Shown one piece after another: positions 62,741 to 64,000 of a stretch of 64,000 bases of DNA. The stretch spans positions 62,001 to 126,000 of the forward strand of contig JAPFBL010000164.1 in assembly GCA_026182355.1 (NCBI GenBank), read 5' to 3'. Each line of letters opens with the position of its first letter. Position 1 is the first letter of the stretch. The notes beneath the pieces are model-generated. The model was not told where the DNA came from. It saw only the letters and a program-made list of their open reading frames with translations, and made no database searches. Position numbers and translations under genes: made by a program. Origin of the DNA: Hermatobates lingyangjiaoensis. Lineage: Eukaryota > Arthropoda > Insecta > Hemiptera > Hermatobatidae.

Positions 62741-62785
62741 TCTGAGCAGTTTGGCTAGCTGTGGTCACTGGGACAGAACGTTTAC

Positions 62786-62792
62786 GACTGAA
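62786..62792 (-). promoter_or_regulatory. Candidate initiator for the ABCB gene
   Basis: The minus strand reads TTCAGTC here, matching the arthropod initiator consensus TCAGT. The implied start at 62789 gives a 49-base leader before the ATG at 62740. No TATA box is evident at the right distance among the AT-rich background, and no good downstream promoter element was found. This is a motif match only. Confidence 0.25.
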
Positions 62793-62985
62793 CGCAACAG
62801 GCAATCAATTACTCACCAACCCTCCACTGATAACCAAACCACATCAACTCCATTATCAAGTTAAATCAAATTAATTTTTCAATTAACCTCAAGTGCTAAC
62901 TGATTTTGGTTTTTTGGATTTTTACGGAAACTAAGCAGGAAAAGAAGTCATTAAAACAGAATGTTCCTTAGTTATTCACCCCTGT

Positions 62986-62989
<4 letters not shown>

Positions 62990-63032
<43 letters not shown>

Positions 63033-63035
63033 AAA
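62990..63035. repeat. (TA)n/(TG)n microsatellite
   Basis: TA run at 62985-63010 then TG run to about 63031, directly following the PLE N-terminal fragment on the minus strand. Confidence 0.95.
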
Positions 63036-63260
63036 TGGGCAGCAAATTTTCTTTTATACAAATATCATTAAAGGCCAAAGCGGCTTCAGTGTTTACGATC
63101 TTTTTGAGAACGTGTTCCTTTCTCCTAAACACTTTACGGTGTTGCAAAAGCAACTGAAAGATTAACTCTCCCAAGGACATAATTATGAAAACTTTTTTAA
63201 AAGAGGAACATTACTAAGTAGATCAAGTTTTCGACCGCACTGGTCATCATCAGGATAAAC
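63030..63260 (-). mobile_element. PLE 5' region: hammerhead-like core, then ORF N-terminus, then microsatellite
   Basis: The minus strand reads, from 63256 down: CCTGATGA core, then ATG at 63180 opening MSLGELIFQLLLQHRKVFRR, then HVLKKIVNTEAALAFNDICI and KENLLPIYTH, ending in (TG/TA)n. It has the same order as 33340-33746 in the opposite orientation. It lies upstream of the ABCB start. Confidence 0.6.
63215..63254 (-). ncRNA. Hammerhead-like core with canonical CTGATGA and GAAA
   Basis: On the minus strand: CTGATGA (63247-63253), T, GACC-AGTGC-GGTC (perfect 4-bp stem), GAAA (63229-63232), ACTTGATCTAC. Stem I is not obvious by eye. Confidence 0.5.
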
Positions 63261-63334
63261 AAACATTAATATTATAATTGCAAATAAAACAAATAAACAT
63301 ATATATATATATATATATATATATCGATTTAAGG

Positions 63335-63545
63335 AAAAGAAAAGCTAGAAACAATACACAACTCACTTCGATTTTTCGACCTCGTCGTCATCAGGAGTAA
63401 GGTTCAATATAGATAAAGAAACATAGATAAATTAATAGACCAACCGTCTCTGCACCATTGTGCTTGGTTTCCTTCTTTTATCTTTCCTCATGATGGTTCC
63501 AACCAAAAATTAAATACTGTAAATGTGTTTTTAATTGATCTATTT
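63335..63545. mobile_element. Two PLE-type units joined: TATCGAAGTGAG type and TCTCTAATTT type
   Basis: 63358-63400, minus strand, holds CTGATGA, CGAC-GAG-GTCG, AAA, AATCGAAGTGAG. From 63408 the sequence switches to the TCTCTAATTT family, left-arm scrap then right arm (CCTCATGATGGTTCC). TA tracts border both sides (63299-63323, 63551-63582). Confidence 0.6.
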
Positions 63546-63548
63546 ATC

Positions 63549-63585
<37 letters not shown>

Positions 63586-63593
63586 ATATATTA

Positions 63594-63770
63594 TCTCTAT
63601 ATATAAAGTTCGTGAGTTTGTTTGTTTGTTTGTTCACCCATTATCCGTGGAGATAAAGACCTGAAATATAATATATATTACTTATTACCTGAATAATGTT
63701 AAATAAAAGAAAGTTATTATTTAATTTCAAAAATTGGAGCCAGGGTAGCCACAGTGGCTTGCGTCCTCCT
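63594..63770 (+). mobile_element. Helitron/Helentron-like 5' end, copy 2
   Basis: TCTCTATATATAAAGTTCG and the following 140 bases match 42503-42645, then GGAGCCAGGGTAGCCACAG, a tRNA-head-like unit as at 42771. Only one unit is visible here. Confidence 0.5.
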
Positions 63771-64000
63771 AATCTATACTATTATTTAAAAGGGAACTTC
63801 TTCCTGTACGGTATCTGTCTCTAGCTATTAATTGCTACCTGCTAATGAACAGTATTAAATCGATAATTGGACATATCTAAATGCTGTAATGAAATTACAG
63901 TTACAAATCAAGCCATCATAATTAAGCAGTATTATAATACATTCTGAAAAGAATACATCATTATGACAGCAAATATATTCTCAGTAGCATTTAGTAGAGC
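63771..64000. other. Upstream flank, no features seen
   Basis: AT-rich sequence; nothing recognised. Confidence 0.4.

Overview
This is an AT-rich invertebrate animal nuclear DNA window. One gene runs through almost all of it on the minus strand: a P-glycoprotein/MDR-type full ABC transporter (ABCB family), cut off at the left edge of the window. I could assemble 18 coding exons with GT...AG introns and unbroken reading phase. They give 771 residues: start codon, first transmembrane domain (TMD1), first nucleotide-binding domain (NBD1), the linker, and the start of TMD2. The remaining C-terminal half lies beyond position 1. Intron 1 alone is about 22.6 kb (40150-62728). I saw no second host gene on either strand.

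The introns are filled with mobile DNA. (1) The most striking component is a set of Penelope-like retroelement (PLE) fragments: short pieces of an ORF N-terminus, one degenerate GIY-YIG-containing ORF C-terminus (10466-10960), and many inverted pairs bounded by (TA)n tracts. Across several repeat families with unrelated sequence, the same small fold recurs: CTGATGA-like box, short hairpin, GAAA, a few bases, and often a closing stem. This is the core of a hammerhead ribozyme, a motif already known from PLEs. Several pairs are near-perfect palindromes, including one with 307-base arms and a 28-base loop (26142-26783). (2) A tRNA-derived SINE of about 320 bp occurs in about 14 copies in both orientations. 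One copy has a 15-bp target duplication and a matching empty site in a duplicated flank. (3) There are degenerate non-LTR retrotransposons: a Jockey-like reverse transcriptase and an I/R1-like element with reverse transcriptase, RNase H and zinc-knuckle remains. (4) DNA transposons include two TA-flanked mariner/pogo-type MITEs, a hAT MITE with a perfect 8-bp duplication, a hAT transposase C-terminal relic, and Helitron/Helentron-like ends. (5) Minisatellites have 112-bp, about 55-bp and 44-bp periods, and there are long TA, GA/GAGT, CA and TG microsatellites.

Layout, left to right (3' to 5' for the gene): 1-9325, TMD2 start, linker and end of NBD1; 12709-15489, NBD1 and TM6; 15803-20968, rest of TMD1 with a GA satellite and palindromic repeats; 21221-30698, 112-bp minisatellite, PLE hairpins and TM1-TM2 exons; 35326-40149, N-terminal exons; 40150-62728, intron 1 with LINE, SINE, MITE and Helentron remains; 62729-62789, first coding exon and a candidate transcription start.

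The species cannot be fixed from this sequence. Large repeat-filled introns, SINE tails ending in CCTAACC (compatible with the arthropod TTAGG telomere repeat) and a TCAGT-type initiator lean towards an arthropod, weakly. All coordinates and alignments were made by eye; no database search was run.
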